From NCBI GenBank assembly GCA_943789445.1, contig CALSUC010000002.1, forward strand, positions 62,001 to 126,000: a stretch of DNA of 64,000 bases. Direction: 5' to 3'. Source of the stretch: UBA4575 sp002386945 (lineage in GTDB: Bacteria; Pseudomonadota; Gammaproteobacteria; UBA4575). Both the position numbers and the translations under genes were made by a program. Of this stretch, positions 8,577 through 17,592 are shown piece by piece (the stretch's first letter is position 1; every line of letters starts with the position of its first letter). The notes under the pieces are model-generated. The model searched no databases. It had not been told where the DNA came from and saw only the letters and a program-made list of their open reading frames with translations.

Positions 8577-9441
8577 GGTCGACCTGTTTACGTTGCTGAC
8601 AGGCGGGGCATAGCTCACCCTCTGGCTTGCCAGACTCTGTTTCATCGTTAGCACTAGCAAACATACTGTCTTGTCCTTCTAAAGATACTTGGCATTCGAG
8701 ACAAAGTCGCATTGGCTGCGTGCGCAGTTGGCTATCTATAGTGATACGTTCGTCGAAAACAAAACAGTTGCCTTGCCAGTGACTGCCACCAGTTTGGCGT
8801 AAATATTCAATGATGCCACCGTCTAATTGGTAAACCTGTTTAAAGCCTTGGCTCTCCATATAAGGCCCTGCTTTTTCACAACGGATGCCGCCGGTACAGA
8901 AGGTCACCATCGGTTTGTCTTTATCCAGTTGTGACATCTCTGTTTGGCGTTGCTTTAAGGTCTTGAATTTTTTTAGATTCAAATGTTTGGCTGTGGCAAA
9001 GCTACCGATCTCATATTCAAAGGTATTACGCATATCGATCAGATTGAAATCGCGCCCTTCATCCAGCCATCGCTTTAGCTTGGCTGGGCTCAAGTATTGG
9101 TGTTCAGATTCTCCAGCATGTACGGTTTCTACGCCTAAGGGCACTAGCTCTTTTTTGGTCTTGAAGTTGAGCTTGCTGTAAGGGATCTTCTGACAATAGG
9201 TTTCATGAAACTTAATGCCGCAAAAACGCGAGTCTTGATCTAGCCTTTGGCGGAAGGTGAGTACCGCCAACAGATTGCCAGCGATGCTGATATTAATGCC
9301 TTCACTGGCTAAAAATACGGTGCCGAGGATCCCTAGGCCATGTGAAAAGCCCTCAATCTCTAATAGAGTGGCTTGTGTGTCCTCTACGGGCACGAAACGA
9401 TAACCTGCGATATGAGTGACTATGGGCGTTAATTGCAGCAT
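8563..9441 (-). CDS. trhO: tRNA uridine(34) hydroxylase (YceA/TrhO), rhodanese-domain
   Basis: This 292-aa protein has an N-terminal alpha/beta domain and a rhodanese domain (about 125-225) with the active loop CTGGIRC (near 'VTFCTGGIRCEKAGPYM'). A C-terminal cysteine-rich tail contains 'CLEC' and 'CPAC' pairs that probably bind zinc. TrhO makes 5-hydroxyuridine at the tRNA wobble base using O2, independently of the prephenate route. It is the first gene of a trhO-tatD-bolA series on the minus strand and is divergent from pepN across 67 bases. Confidence 0.92.
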   Translation of the reverse strand: MLQLTPIVTHIAGYRFVPVEDTQATLLEIEGFSHGLGILGTVFLASEGINISIAGNLLAVLTFRQRLDQDSRFCGIKFHETYCQKIPYSKLNFKTKKELVPLGVETVHAGESEHQYLSPAKLKRWLDEGRDFNLIDMRNTFEYEIGSFATAKHLNLKKFKTLKQRQTEMSQLDKDKPMVTFCTGGIRCEKAGPYMESQGFKQVYQLDGGIIEYLRQTGGSHWQGNCFVFDERITIDSQLRTQPMRLCLECQVSLEGQDSMFASANDETESGKPEGELCPACQQRKQVDHGAI

Positions 9442-9508
9442 AGTAAAAGGGTCTCCCGGTGAAGGCTGGGCATAGTAACGTATTCAATTTGTAAGAAAAA
9501 TAAAATCA

Positions 9509-12172
9509 ATGATGAAAGATGGAAATCCAAAAGCAATATTACTGCAAGATTATCACGCACCTGACTACCGTATAGAGCAAGTAGCACTGTGTTTCAAATT
9601 ATACGCTGAAAAGACCGTTGTAGAGTCGAAAATTGACCTTATAGCGAGTGATTTAGAGGCCGCCACCAGATCTCCATTGGTTTTGCATGGTGAGCAGCTA
9701 AGTTTGCAGCAAGTCATGTTGGATGGTGTCAGCTTGACTAGCGAGGCCTATCAGCTAGCAGACGATCAATTACTGATTGAGCAGGTACCTGCTCAATTTA
9801 CCTTAGAGACGGTGGTTGAAATAGACCCTGCGAGTAATACTGCCTTGGAAGGGCTTTACCTCTCATCCGGTAATTACTGCACGCAATGTGAGGCCGAAGG
9901 CTTCCGCAAGATCACTTACTACCTTGATCGTCCCGATGTGATGGCGGTGTTCTCGGTGCGTATCGAGGCCGATGCTAAGGCATTTCCAGTGCTGTTATCC
10001 AACGGTAATCGGATACAGCAGGGTGAGCTTGCCGATGGTCGTCATTTTGCTGAATGGCACGACCCATTTCCAAAGCCTAGTTATCTATTTGCCCTAGTCG
10101 CTGGTGACCTAAGTTGTAATAGCGCTAGCTTTACCACCATGAGTGGTCGGCAGATTGATTTAGAGGTGTATACCGAGGCGCATAATGCCGATAAATGTGA
10201 ACATGCGTTGCTGTCTTTACAGAAGGCGATGGCCTGGGATGAACAGACCTATGGTCTGGAATACGATCTGGATACTTATATGATCGTGGCGGTGGACGAT
10301 TTCAATATGGGCGCTATGGAGAACAAAGGCCTTAATGTCTTTAACTCTAAATGTGTCTTAGCTAGTCCAGATACGGCGACCGATGCTGACTATATGACGA
10401 TTGAGGCAGTTATCGCGCATGAGTACTTCCATAACTGGACGGGTAATCGTGTTACTTGTCGTGATTGGTTCCAGCTCAGTTTGAAGGAAGGCCTAACAGT
10501 TTTTCGTGATCAGGAATTTACTTCTGATATGACCTCGCGTGCGGTCAAGCGAATTCAAGATGTACGCTTTTTCCGTACCCATCAGTTTGCTGAAGATGCT
10601 GGCCCAATGGCGCACCCAATCCGCCCAGCCTCCTATGTAGAGATTAATAATTTCTACACCTTAACGGTGTATGAAAAAGGTGCCGAAGTGGTGCGTATGT
10701 ACCAGACCTTACTGGGTAAAGCTGGGTTCAAAAAGGGTTTGCAACGGTACTTTGAAAAACATGATGGCCAAGCAGTGACGACAGATGATTTTGCGCAATC
10801 CATGGCAGAAGCCAATGCGACTGATCTGAGTGATTTTATGCCTTGGTATAGTCAGTTCGGTACACCGAGTATAAAAGTAGAATCGACTTATGATGCGCAG
10901 GCAAAAAGTTACACCCTGCAGTTTGAACAACAACTGGTGAGTAATGCACAACAGCCACAACCGCAGGCGCAATTAACGCCGATTACTGTTGCCTTGCTAG
11001 ATGCACAGGGCCATGCGATGCCGCTGCAGCTAGCCGGTGATGAGGTTGGTTCAGTGTCAGAAATGACATTGCATTTAAATCAAATCAAACAACAGTTTTG
11101 TTTCCAGCAGGTTACAGAGGAACCGATCCCTTCTCTGTTGCGGGGCTACTCGGCACCGGTGAAGTTGGACTATAACTACAGCGATGCGGATTATGCTTTT
11201 TTGATGGCGAAGGATAATGATAGCTTCAATCGTTGGGAGGCCGGTCAGCAATATGCGGTGAGTTGTATCCTGTGTTCAATCAAAGCCATACAATCGAAAC
11301 AAGCGTTGCCCGAGCATCAAGATTTTTGCCAGGCATTGGCAAGCTTCTTTGCAGAACAAGCGCAAGCCGATCCTGCCTATGTTGCAGAGATGATGATTTT
11401 ACCGCCAGAGACTTATCTTGCAGAACTGATGACACCGATCGATGTGGATGCGATCTACCGTGCACGTAAGTTATTACAAGTGGCGATAGCAGAAAAGCTA
11501 GAGGCTTCATTGTTATCTTGTGTGCAGCAGTATATGAAGGCCTCTACAGCTAAGGCCTATCAATATAATGCACAAGACATGGGGCAGCGGCGTTTGATTG
11601 CGGTCTGTCTAAGCTATCTCTGTGCCTTGGATAAAGTGCAATACCATGATTTGGCGGCCGATTATTTCTCGACAGCTAATAATATGACGGCGAGCATGTC
11701 GGCATTGGATGCCTTGAATGATGTGGACTGTGTGCAACGACAACAGGCCTTAGATAGTTTTGCTCAACGTTGGCAAAGCGATACCTTGGTGATGGATAAA
11801 TGGTTTGCATTGCAGGCACGCGCGCGCACTGAAGATGCGTTGCAGGTGGTTAAAGGTCTCATGCAACATGAGGCCTTTGCGATGACCAATCCAAATAAGG
11901 TGCGTGCATTAATTGGCAGCTTTAGTATGGCCAATCCAACCACCTACCACGCCAAAGATGGTTCTGGTTATCGCTTCCTTGCAGATCAAGTGATAGCGCT
12001 GAATGCGATTAATCCACAGGTTGCCGCACGTCTGATTAAGCCACTTATCTCTTGGCATAAATATGATGAGCAGCGGCAAGCATTAATGTGTGCCGAGTTG
12101 CGTCGTATCTTAGATACAGAAGGGCTCAGTAGTGATGTGTTTGAATTGGTCGATCGTGGTCTGGCGCAGTAA
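9509..12172 (+). CDS. pepN: aminopeptidase N (M1 family)
   Basis: This is an 887-aa cytoplasmic zinc aminopeptidase, slightly longer than E. coli PepN (870). It has the substrate-binding GAMENKGLN motif (about 271-279) and the zinc motif HEYFHNW (about 308-314) with the downstream Glu in LKEGLTVFRDQEF. The C-terminal helical domain is complete. It removes N-terminal residues from peptides with broad specificity. Two consecutive ATGs at 9509 and 9512 leave the exact start open by one residue. An AbgT transporter gene follows after 28 bases, suggesting a peptide-turnover and uptake unit. Confidence 0.96.
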   Translation: MMKDGNPKAILLQDYHAPDYRIEQVALCFKLYAEKTVVESKIDLIASDLEAATRSPLVLHGEQLSLQQVMLDGVSLTSEAYQLADDQLLIEQVPAQFTLETVVEIDPASNTALEGLYLSSGNYCTQCEAEGFRKITYYLDRPDVMAVFSVRIEADAKAFPVLLSNGNRIQQGELADGRHFAEWHDPFPKPSYLFALVAGDLSCNSASFTTMSGRQIDLEVYTEAHNADKCEHALLSLQKAMAWDEQTYGLEYDLDTYMIVAVDDFNMGAMENKGLNVFNSKCVLASPDTATDADYMTIEAVIAHEYFHNWTGNRVTCRDWFQLSLKEGLTVFRDQEFTSDMTSRAVKRIQDVRFFRTHQFAEDAGPMAHPIRPASYVEINNFYTLTVYEKGAEVVRMYQTLLGKAGFKKGLQRYFEKHDGQAVTTDDFAQSMAEANATDLSDFMPWYSQFGTPSIKVESTYDAQAKSYTLQFEQQLVSNAQQPQPQAQLTPITVALLDAQGHAMPLQLAGDEVGSVSEMTLHLNQIKQQFCFQQVTEEPIPSLLRGYSAPVKLDYNYSDADYAFLMAKDNDSFNRWEAGQQYAVSCILCSIKAIQSKQALPEHQDFCQALASFFAEQAQADPAYVAEMMILPPETYLAELMTPIDVDAIYRARKLLQVAIAEKLEASLLSCVQQYMKASTAKAYQYNAQDMGQRRLIAVCLSYLCALDKVQYHDLAADYFSTANNMTASMSALDALNDVDCVQRQQALDSFAQRWQSDTLVMDKWFALQARARTEDALQVVKGLMQHEAFAMTNPNKVRALIGSFSMANPTTYHAKDGSGYRFLADQVIALNAINPQVAARLIKPLISWHKYDEQRQALMCAELRRILDTEGLSSDVFELVDRGLAQ

Positions 12173-12200
12173 GACATGACAGACACAAGGGGCTGACGAG

Positions 12201-13685
12201 ATGAGTAGCTTGCTGGATAAATTAGAGCGTGCTGGTAATCGCTTGCCTGATCCTAGCGTGCTATTTATTGCTGGGGCCCTGTTGATTGCCTTACTGGCAG
12301 AATTGGCGGTGGGCCTGCAATGGCAGGCAGTGCGTTGGTTGGGGCCAGATCAATCTGAGCTGGTGCTTGCGCGTAGCGTGCTACAAGGTGAGGGGGTCTG
12401 GTGGTGGCTGAGCACCATGGTGCAGAATTTTATTCAGTTCCCTCCCTTGGGAATCGTCTTGGTTGGCATGCTGGGTATTGGTTTAGCCGAGCGTTGCGGT
12501 CTACTGCCTGCATTGATCTGTGCCGCCGGCAATGCAATACAAGATAGGTACTTGATTCCAGCGACACTGTTTATTGGTGTGATGTCTTCTTTGGCTATGG
12601 ATGCGGGCTATGTTGTCTTGCCACCACTAGCTGCGACTTTATTTATGGCGGCTGGTCGTTCGCCAATCCTCGGTATTGTCACTAGCTTTGCAGGTGTCTC
12701 TGCGGGCTTTGGTGCGAATCTATTAATCACCAGTATCGACCCCTTACTCGCTGGCTTTACACAATCCGCTGCACAGATTATTACGCCAGATTATAAAGTG
12801 GCGGTTACCAGTAATTGGTGGTTCATGGCGGTGTCGACCATCGTACTAACCTTTAGTGGTTGGGCGATCACGCAGTATTGGGTAGCGCCGAGAACAGAGC
12901 GTCTGGCGTTTGATGCACAAGCCGCAGAACCGTTGTTGCAGTTAAGTGGCGAACAACGCTCCGCGTTGCGTTGGGCGGCAGTGGCTTTTATTGTGGTTTT
13001 ATTATCAGCGGTGATAGCAACACTATGGTCTGAAGGACCACTGCATGGCATGGGGACACATTTTCCACGTTGGGTTGAAGCGACAGTGCCATTATTATTT
13101 TTGCTGTTTCTGCTCCCCGGTGTGGTTTACGGACTGCGTGTTGGTAGCATTCGTTCAAGTAAAGATGCAGCCGGTTTCATGGGGGCCACACTGGCAGATC
13201 TAGGCCCATATATCGTCCTGGCATTTTTTGCCGCACAGTTCATTGCGATCTTTAAATACACACATTTGGGTGAGATGTTGGCCTTGACTGGTGGGGCTTG
13301 GTTAGCGGGGATGGAGCTGAATGTTTTTGTCTTGCTTTGTGCTTTCGTGTTGCTTGTGTGTTTGGGGAATTTGTTGATTGGTTCGATGTCGGCGAAGTAT
13401 GCGTTTTATGCACCAGTCTTTGTACCTATGTTAATGCAAGCTGGGGTGAGTCCAGAGTTAACGCAGGTGGTATACCGTATTGGTGATTCTGTGACGAATG
13501 TTATTACGCCGTTTAATCCCTACATGATTATTATTTTGGCCTTGTTGCAGAAATACCATCGTCAGGCAGGAGTTGGGACTTTGATCAGTTTGACGTTGCC
13601 ATACAGTGTTGGCTTTTTACTGGCGTGGATGTTGCTGCTTTTATTCTGGCTGTTGCTGGCTCTGCCATTAGGGCCCAGCGCATAG
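12201..13685 (+). CDS. AbgT family transporter
   Basis: This 494-aa integral membrane protein has about 11-13 hydrophobic segments. AbgT family landmarks are visible: the N-terminal 'LLDKLERAGNRLPDPSVLF' and a C-terminal 'GDSVTNVITPFNPYMIIILAL'. E. coli AbgT imports p-aminobenzoyl-glutamate, while other members export sulfonamides, so substrate and direction cannot be decided here. It is immediately downstream of pepN (28-base gap) and likely in the same transcript. It converges on fabA with only 48 bases between the stops. Confidence 0.9.
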   Translation: MSSLLDKLERAGNRLPDPSVLFIAGALLIALLAELAVGLQWQAVRWLGPDQSELVLARSVLQGEGVWWWLSTMVQNFIQFPPLGIVLVGMLGIGLAERCGLLPALICAAGNAIQDRYLIPATLFIGVMSSLAMDAGYVVLPPLAATLFMAAGRSPILGIVTSFAGVSAGFGANLLITSIDPLLAGFTQSAAQIITPDYKVAVTSNWWFMAVSTIVLTFSGWAITQYWVAPRTERLAFDAQAAEPLLQLSGEQRSALRWAAVAFIVVLLSAVIATLWSEGPLHGMGTHFPRWVEATVPLLFLLFLLPGVVYGLRVGSIRSSKDAAGFMGATLADLGPYIVLAFFAAQFIAIFKYTHLGEMLALTGGAWLAGMELNVFVLLCAFVLLVCLGNLLIGSMSAKYAFYAPVFVPMLMQAGVSPELTQVVYRIGDSVTNVITPFNPYMIIILALLQKYHRQAGVGTLISLTLPYSVGFLLAWMLLLLFWLLLALPLGPSA

Positions 13686-13733
13686 ACCGCGCTAAGCCAC
13701 AGTAATACAACTAATAGTGTATCGAGATGAGTG

Positions 13734-14249
13734 CTAAAAGTTATCGGTAGAAGTGAATAAGCCAACACGTAAATCTTTGGCATGATAGATCTCACGACCA
13801 TCGACTGACATCACACCATCAGCGATACCTAATGCCAGCTTGCGTGAAATTACGCGTTTGATATCAATCTCATAGGTCACCATTTTTGCCGTTGGCAATA
13901 CTTGGCCACTGAACTTCACATCACCCACACCAAGTGCACGACCACGACCTGGATTGTCCAGCCAAGCAAGATGAAAGCCAACTAACTGCCACATGGCATC
14001 TAAGCCTAAGCAGCCTGGCATGACGGGGTCCCCCGGGAAGTGACAAGCAAAAAACCAAAGGTCAGGTTTGATGTCTAGTTCGGCGATGATTTTGCCTTTG
14101 CCGTAACTACCGCCATCTGAGTTAATCAGAGTGATGCGGTCGGCCATCAGCATATTAGGTGCTGGTAGCTGTGCGTTGTTAGGGCCGAACATCTCACCTT
14201 TAGAGCAGGCGATTAGTTCTTCATAGGTATAACTTGAAGGGTTGGTCAT
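13734..14249 (-). CDS. fabA: 3-hydroxydecanoyl-ACP dehydratase/isomerase
   Basis: This 171-aa enzyme is identical in length class to E. coli FabA. The catalytic His70 (FFACHFPGDPVMPGC) and Asp84 (GLDAMWQL) are in place. It dehydrates 3-hydroxyacyl-ACP and isomerises trans-2- to cis-3-decenoyl-ACP, the branch point to unsaturated fatty acids in the cytoplasm. The usual partner fabB is not adjacent. Instead fabA sits 12 bases downstream of a MerR-type regulator gene on the same strand, an unusual pairing that suggests co-transcription. Confidence 0.96.
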   Translation of the reverse strand: MTNPSSYTYEELIACSKGEMFGPNNAQLPAPNMLMADRITLINSDGGSYGKGKIIAELDIKPDLWFFACHFPGDPVMPGCLGLDAMWQLVGFHLAWLDNPGRGRALGVGDVKFSGQVLPTAKMVTYEIDIKRVISRKLALGIADGVMSVDGREIYHAKDLRVGLFTSTDNF

Positions 14250-14261
14250 GCGTATTCCGAT

Positions 14262-15242
14262 TTATTGTTTATTGTTATCTTCAATGAATGCCGTAATGGG
14301 CTTTCTTAGACGATCTAATTCCATGCGCAACTCGCCCATGGTTTGCACAGCTATAGCGTTAATTTCTTGCATCACTTCAGTGTAACCGGATACGGCATCG
14401 CCGCATACAATAATACGGGTAGATGCATCTATTTTACTGCGTAGGCTGCGTAAAATATTCGGCAGATGGGGATCATCATTAGGGCGCGCAATACCTAAAG
14501 CGATGGCTTGGGCCTTGGTTTGCTCTGCGGTGTAGGCCAATTCTTCGACCGGCAATTCTATGCCTAGATAAATCGGTCCCCAGCCATAAGACTGTGCCGC
14601 TGCAGCCATGCGTAGTGCGATTAAGTCATAACTCTGACCGATCGGTGTACTCACGACTAGTTTGTATCGGAGGTCTGCAGTACCTTCACTGATGGCCATA
14701 GCACCCATATAAGAGCGTAGTACTGAAGTGGCCAGACGTTCTTGTGCGATGCGCATATTGCCACGACGACATTCATCTCGGATATAAGCCATCAAAGGGC
14801 GTAATAAGTCCTCGAGAAGAAAAGGAGTGCCAAGGTTTTTTGCGGCGTTATTTAGACTGGTCTTGAGTGTGTTTGGTGAGAGGTTGTGCACCGCATCTAA
14901 ACACTCCTCAAAGTATTCCATTACTGAGCCCGTGTTCGGTCGCTCTGAGGGCAGGTTGCGGGATTGGGCTGCGGCTTGGTCGTCTGTCTCTACTAAGGCA
15001 TAGAGTTGTTCTAGTGTTTCGCTGGCGATATCACCAATACGTCTGCCGGCAGAGGTCGCACGACGAAGTAGGCTTAGTTTCTCGATATCAATATCTGAGT
15101 AGAGTCTGCGGCCGTTGTTGGCACGTTGAGGTTCTACAGCTGCATAGCGTCGCTCCCAGGCACGAATGACATCAGAGCTTAGTCCTGTTCGACGTGACAC
15201 CACTTGTATAGGGTGTTTTGGAAGTTGATGTTCGTTTGTCAT
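14262..15242 (-). CDS. MerR-type regulator with a cobalamin-binding-like domain lacking the His ligand
   Basis: This 326-aa regulator is taken from the ATG at 15242; the longer reading to 15407 adds an atypical leader. The N-terminal MerR winged helix (residues 7-75; PIQVVSRRTGLSSDVIRAWERRY and 'GRRLYSDIDIEKLSLLRRA') is clear. The C-terminal half resembles the B12-binding four-helix plus Rossmann domains of CarH/LitR regulators. The segment that should carry the cobalamin-binding His (xxGxxH-like) reads STPIGQSYDLIAL, with Tyr instead of His, so B12 binding is doubtful. It is divergent from alkB and co-directional with fabA. Two inverted repeats in the gap are likely operators. I infer lipid or alkane-linked control. 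Confidence 0.8.
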   Translation of the reverse strand: MTNEHQLPKHPIQVVSRRTGLSSDVIRAWERRYAAVEPQRANNGRRLYSDIDIEKLSLLRRATSAGRRIGDIASETLEQLYALVETDDQAAAQSRNLPSERPNTGSVMEYFEECLDAVHNLSPNTLKTSLNNAAKNLGTPFLLEDLLRPLMAYIRDECRRGNMRIAQERLATSVLRSYMGAMAISEGTADLRYKLVVSTPIGQSYDLIALRMAAAAQSYGWGPIYLGIELPVEELAYTAEQTKAQAIALGIARPNDDPHLPNILRSLRSKIDASTRIIVCGDAVSGYTEVMQEINAIAVQTMGELRMELDRLRKPITAFIEDNNKQ

Positions 15243-15298
15243 ACTAAATACTGGTCTTGTCTGCCGTTTGTCTAGCTTTATGTTCGATCTGTGTCCAT

Positions 15299-15344
15299 AT
15301 TGTTGGAACAATAATAGAACAATGTCCTGTGTATGTACAAGACA
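15299..15344. promoter_or_regulatory. candidate MerR-type operator pair between merR-like gene and alkB
   Basis: Two inverted repeats lie 24 bases apart (starts at 15299 and 15323). The first, ATTGTTGGAACAAT, is a perfect 14-base palindrome. The second has arms TGTCCTGT and ACAAGACA (7 of 8 complementary) around a 6-base centre, like the spaced dyads bound by MerR/LitR regulators. They lie 57-102 bases upstream of the regulator start and 138-183 bases upstream of the alkB start, so one regulator could control both directions. Binding is inferred, not shown. Confidence 0.5.
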
Positions 15345-15481
15345 ATTCATAGGCACAGGGGGTTGCAATTGTTGGTAATGAGGAAGGCCTTTGCTATGCT
15401 TACTCATAGCTTAAATAAAGGGCTTCACAAGGCTCCAATAAAAAGCTTCAAAAATAATTGTTACCGATGACGGAGATTAAA

Positions 15482-16624
15482 ATGAAGAAGTTGTTAATTA
15501 ACGTGCGTTACTTCATGGCACCACTATTGATTATTGCGGCGATGTTCGGCGTACTAACAGGTGGCCCATGGGTATGGACAGGTCTAGTACTTTTAGGTGC
15601 AGGTATCTTAATTGATACACTAACCAAAGCTCAGACCCCAGGCGCTGGTTTTGATGAGAACGGTGATACCTACGCAATTGCGGCATTACACAACGGTGTG
15701 ATGTATGGCATGTTAGGTATTTTTGCATTACTACAGATCGTATTGGCCTGGCGTGTATCTCAATACATGAATGCCGTGCCAATCGGTGAGACCACCATGC
15801 TGGGTATGACTATCCAGAACGGTATCACTGGTAGCCAGTTAATTGGCGCAACGATTTCAACAGGTATCTTTGCCGGTATCGGTATTATCTACGGCCACGA
15901 GCTAGCGCATACAAAAGGCTTCAGCTTCGTAATTGCCCGTTGGATGATGGCATTATCAGGTAAGGCACATTTCTGCTATGCACACGTATACAACCACCAC
16001 TTAGAGCTTGGTCATGCAGACGATCCAGCGACTTCGCCACGTGGTCGTAGCTTGTTCAAGCATTACCCACTATCAGGTATTGGTCAGAGCAAGTTCTTGT
16101 TCATGATGGAGAAGCAACGTCTAGAGCGTTTAGGTGTACCATTCTTATCATGGCAGAACCGTTGGATGCGTGGTTACTTCATGGCACTCCCAACGATCTT
16201 ATTATTCTGGTCAGTAGGTGGATGGGCCGGTATGGGTTGCCTAGCGATTGTATGGTTGATTTCAAACTTTGAGCTAGAAGCATTGAACTATCTAGAGCAC
16301 TACGGTTTGATTCGTGAGAAGGGCCAGCCAATTGACTACCGTCATAGCTGGGACAACAGCACAGCGTTCACCTCATGGTTCTTCATTGAGATTGGGCGTC
16401 AAGGCGATCACCATGACCGTGGCGAGACACACTTCTGGGAACTAGACGAAGTAGGTTCACCAAACTGTGGACGTGGTTACTTCACACTGTTCGCATTGGC
16501 ACTACTACCACCAGTGTTCCATAAGTACATGAACGAGCGAATGAACAAGTGGGATGGCGAGATGGCATCAGAAGGCGAATTAAAGATCGCTGGTAAGATG
16601 AACAAGATCGCAAACTACACGTAA
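15482..16624 (+). CDS. AlkB-type non-haem diiron membrane monooxygenase, variant histidine box
   Basis: This is a 380-aa integral membrane protein. The ATG at 15482 has GGAG seven bases upstream and is preferred to upstream TTG/ATG codons. Six hydrophobic segments are interrupted by histidine boxes: HELAH (139-143), HVYNHH (168-173) and the AlkB signature NYLEHYGL (269-276, His273). The last box, LQRHxxHH in alkane hydroxylases, reads GRQGDHH (305-311), so Gln307 replaces a His that is normally an iron ligand, and a further His317 lies in GETHFWEL. Hydroxylation of an alkane or other hydrocarbon using O2 and rubredoxin is expected, but the substrate is open. No rubredoxin gene is adjacent. 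Codons for Phe, Tyr, His and Asn favour C-ending forms as in dsrAB, suggesting high expression. Confidence 0.82.
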   Translation: MKKLLINVRYFMAPLLIIAAMFGVLTGGPWVWTGLVLLGAGILIDTLTKAQTPGAGFDENGDTYAIAALHNGVMYGMLGIFALLQIVLAWRVSQYMNAVPIGETTMLGMTIQNGITGSQLIGATISTGIFAGIGIIYGHELAHTKGFSFVIARWMMALSGKAHFCYAHVYNHHLELGHADDPATSPRGRSLFKHYPLSGIGQSKFLFMMEKQRLERLGVPFLSWQNRWMRGYFMALPTILLFWSVGGWAGMGCLAIVWLISNFELEALNYLEHYGLIREKGQPIDYRHSWDNSTAFTSWFFIEIGRQGDHHDRGETHFWELDEVGSPNCGRGYFTLFALALLPPVFHKYMNERMNKWDGEMASEGELKIAGKMNKIANYT

Positions 16625-16643
16625 GTTTGACTCTGAAGTGAAG

Positions 16644-16673
16644 AAAAGCCCCCTCTCTTGGGGGCTTTTTTTT
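16644..16673 (+). terminator. intrinsic terminator after alkB-like gene
   Basis: A perfect ten-base-pair stem AAAAGCCCCC/GGGGGCTTTT with a TCTCTT loop is followed by further T residues, 20 bases after the alkB stop. Confidence 0.93.
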
Positions 16674-16786
16674 GTCTGCGTTTTTTAGCAAGCTGGCGCA
16701 TATACTTTATGCTGGCGTGATTTCGCTGGTCTATATCAATTAATCCTTACATAAACCTGCCTTGGCAGCTGTTTAGGTCTCTAGCT

Positions 16787-17494
16787 ATGAGTAGAAAAAT
16801 TCTGTCGCAATCACTTGCGGAACAAATTAGTGGTCAAGATCTTGGCGACGCACGTGTATTTTTTGAAAATGAGTTGAAACAAGCGAATAAGCAACTCAGT
16901 GCCCTCGGTGATGAGGCTACTGCGCTGGATAGTGCTTATATCTTGATTCAGATGGCCCGATCTAATCTTGGCTTGGGTGATAAGGAAAGTTGCTGGCAGA
17001 CAGCTCGCCCATTGTTGGATGTGTTTATCCAGTCAGGTGAGTTTGAATTGGCCGTTGAGGCCTGCGAGCTTTTATATTTATCTGAGCAAGAGGATTCAAT
17101 CATTGCTTTAGGCCATGCCTGTTGGTTGGCCGTAACTTATCCAATGAAGCCTGCATTAAGTATCGATATGCTGTCTTATATTATTGATGAGACACCAGAT
17201 AACTCAGACGGTGCTGCAGTGGCTGGGGTGGTTGCCTTATATTTGGCAGAAACACGGGCAGAAGGCTCAGATCGTGAGAGTTTGGTTTTCTTGGCCAAGC
17301 AATTGATTGCAATAGTGGCTAAGCGTCATCGCGGTATTGAAGATGCAGAAACGATCAAGATTTGGATCGAGATGTTAGAGTTGAATGATCTAGATGAGTT
17401 GTTTAAGCGCTTAGCAAAGATGCTTGATGCAATTGTTGGTAATAGCTGGTGGGTCGATCGAGATGCCTTACGTGCAGAACTGCCCGATCAATAA
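16787..17494 (+). CDS. conserved hypothetical, all-helical (TPR-like), 235 aa
   Basis: The protein is acidic and predicted entirely helical, with repeated pairs of amphipathic helices (for example ATALDSAYILIQMARSNLG, SCWQTARPLLDVFIQSGEF and ELAVEACELLYLS) that look like tetratricopeptide-type repeats. There is no signal peptide, no membrane segment and no catalytic motif. It is a monocistronic gene with its own promoter region, converging on a small membrane-protein gene. I do not recognise a named family; a scaffolding role is only suggested by the fold. Confidence 0.6.
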   Translation: MSRKILSQSLAEQISGQDLGDARVFFENELKQANKQLSALGDEATALDSAYILIQMARSNLGLGDKESCWQTARPLLDVFIQSGEFELAVEACELLYLSEQEDSIIALGHACWLAVTYPMKPALSIDMLSYIIDETPDNSDGAAVAGVVALYLAETRAEGSDRESLVFLAKQLIAIVAKRHRGIEDAETIKIWIEMLELNDLDELFKRLAKMLDAIVGNSWWVDRDALRAELPDQ

Positions 17495-17552
17495 GCTTGG
17501 ACTGGTAAAGTTAGAAGATTAAACTAAGATGACTAGCGAATAAGTCACTAGT

Positions 17553-17576
17553 TGCGGCAACTAGGCAGTTGCCGCA
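17553..17576. terminator. inverted repeat between convergent genes
   Basis: A perfect ten-base-pair stem (TGCGGCAACT/AGTTGCCGCA, loop AGGC) sits in the 98-base gap between two converging genes. It has no T-tract on either strand, so it is an imperfect terminator candidate or an mRNA 3'-end stabiliser. Confidence 0.55.
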
Positions 17577-17592
17577 GTAATACGGCTAGCGA

